A stretch of DNA of 46,232 bases from positions 1 to 46,232 of the forward strand of contig JAAUUM010000007.1 of NCBI GenBank assembly GCA_012031565.1, read 5' to 3'. Positions within the stretch are counted from its first letter, which is position 1; the number at the start of each line of letters is the position of its first letter. A program made the translations under genes and the position numbers. The DNA comes from Synechococcaceae cyanobacterium SM2_3_2 (lineage in GTDB: Bacteria > Cyanobacteriota > Cyanobacteriia > Thermostichales > Thermostichaceae). Shown in pieces: positions 45,649-46,232 of the stretch. The notes beneath the pieces were generated by a model. That model saw only the letters and a list, made by a program, of their open reading frames with translations, had not been told where the DNA came from and ran no database searches.

Positions 45649-46232
45649 CAGAGGGCCAAGATGCCAGACGGCGATATCGCCATTGCAGTTGCCGCTGATC
45701 AAGTGCTGACCATCGGGGCTAAAGGTAACGGCACAGGGGCGGGCGAGGCTATCTCGCAGGGATCCCAACCGCTGTCCGGTGACTAAATTCTTGAGGCTGA
45801 TCAGGTAGTCGTCAGCCGCTGCTGCCAATAGGCGACCATCAGGACTAAAGGAGATCGCCCGGATCCAGTTGTCATGGTCAGGGCTGATCCCTAGCAGGGC
45901 GCCACGCTGCCAATCCCAACTCTTGAGGGCATAGTCATCACCGCCTGCCACCAAGATAGTGCCATCGGGGCTAAAACTGAGGCTGTGAATAATGGCCCCA
46001 GCTCCTATCCGATGCAGCCGCTCTCCGGTGATCAGATCCCAAATCAATACTGAACTATCATCTCCGCCACTGGCCAAAAAAAGACCACCCGGACTGAGTG
46101 CCAGGGCGTGAACCTCCCCCTCATGGCCTTTGAGGGCTCGAAACGGCTCTCCCCGTTCCAGATCCACCATCAACAGAGTGGGATGTCCCCCCGCCATGAC
46201 CAACCGCTGTCGGTCAGAACAGAGCGCACGCG
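45640..46232 (-). CDS. WD40-repeat protein (5' end outside window)
   Basis: About 197 residues are visible; the frame runs out of the window at 46232 without a stop, so the N-terminal part is missing. At least four WD40 blades can be counted, with GHEGEVHALALSPGGLFLAS, SGGDDSSVLIWD, HSLSFSPDGTILVAGGDD, AISFSPDGRLLAAAADD and AVTFSPDGQHLISG. WD40 propellers are protein-interaction platforms; in cyanobacteria they often form the C-terminal half of large kinases or NACHT/ATPase proteins, so the missing part decides the function. The ATG at 46201-46203 is probably internal, because the frame reads on upstream (CSDRQRLV). Its stop is within the 13-bp repeat. Confidence 0.85.
   Translation of the reverse strand, partial: RALCSDRQRLVMAGGHPTLLMVDLERGEPFRALKGHEGEVHALALSPGGLFLASGGDDSSVLIWDLITGERLHRIGAGAIIHSLSFSPDGTILVAGGDDYALKSWDWQRGALLGISPDHDNWIRAISFSPDGRLLAAAADDYLISLKNLVTGQRLGSLRDSLARPCAVTFSPDGQHLISGNCNGDIAVWHLGPLPY

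Overview
The window is chromosomal DNA from a cyanobacterium. Supporting families include a cyanobacterial-type Omp85, a DUF3285 microprotein, a PatA-like DUF4388-receiver regulator, an apocarotenoid oxygenase, an NDH-2 type dehydrogenase, and the gene order rplS - tRNA-Trp - secE - nusG. The DNA is GC-rich and saturated with the palindrome GGGATCCC, apparently in the role that HIP1 (GCGATCGC) plays in other cyanobacteria. From memory this points to the deep-branching thermophilic Synechococcus (Thermostichus-type) lineage, but that placement is tentative.

Layout. 1-4603: end of pstB, a Uma2 nuclease, a membrane-anchored phospholipase-D-fold protein with EF-hand and helix-hairpin-helix parts, and argG. 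4821-7626: Omp85/BamA and an exported cyclophilin. 7627-8730: a gene-poor stretch with a decayed coding relic. 8731-11175: an ethylene-receptor-like histidine kinase convergent with a PatA-like response regulator. 11368-16586 (minus): ileS, a Gfo/Idh/MocA oxidoreductase, an orphan CbiO-like ATPase and DUF3285. 16750-20833 (plus): a SIMPL-domain protein (frameshifted), a small STAS-like regulator and a frameshifted CBM20-SGNH-DUF1796 composite. 21034-27973: an SbmA/ABCD-type exporter, scpB, sat, NDH-2, a DUF1997 protein and hisIE. 28151-32635: phoX, then an MsbA-like exporter. 32853-34885: rplS, tRNA-Trp, secE, nusG. 34892-46232 (mostly minus): a CIA30 protein, a large 5'-nucleotidase-type lipoprotein, an alkyltransferase-like protein, an SGNH lipoprotein, nadK, GDP-fucose synthase (frameshifted), a carotenoid oxygenase, a small basic protein, a Na/Pi symporter and a partial WD40 protein.

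Phosphate acquisition recurs: pstB, the Tat-exported phosphatase PhoX, the exported nucleotidase and the Na/Pi symporter are all here. PhoX and the nucleotidase are each preceded by three direct repeats with an 11-bp period that match the cyanobacterial Pho box, so both are probably switched on by phosphate starvation through the SphS-SphR system.

Two genome-scale habits stand out. GGGATCCC octamers occur in genes and spacers and also form the stems of several transcription terminators. Short private tandem duplications (10-17 bp units, a different unit at each place) sit at many gene ends, often including the stop codon; one of them carries both the stop of the WD40 gene and the start of the symporter gene. 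At least five genes carry small frame-breaking indels, mostly apparent losses of one G or C. These may be sequence errors rather than real decay.
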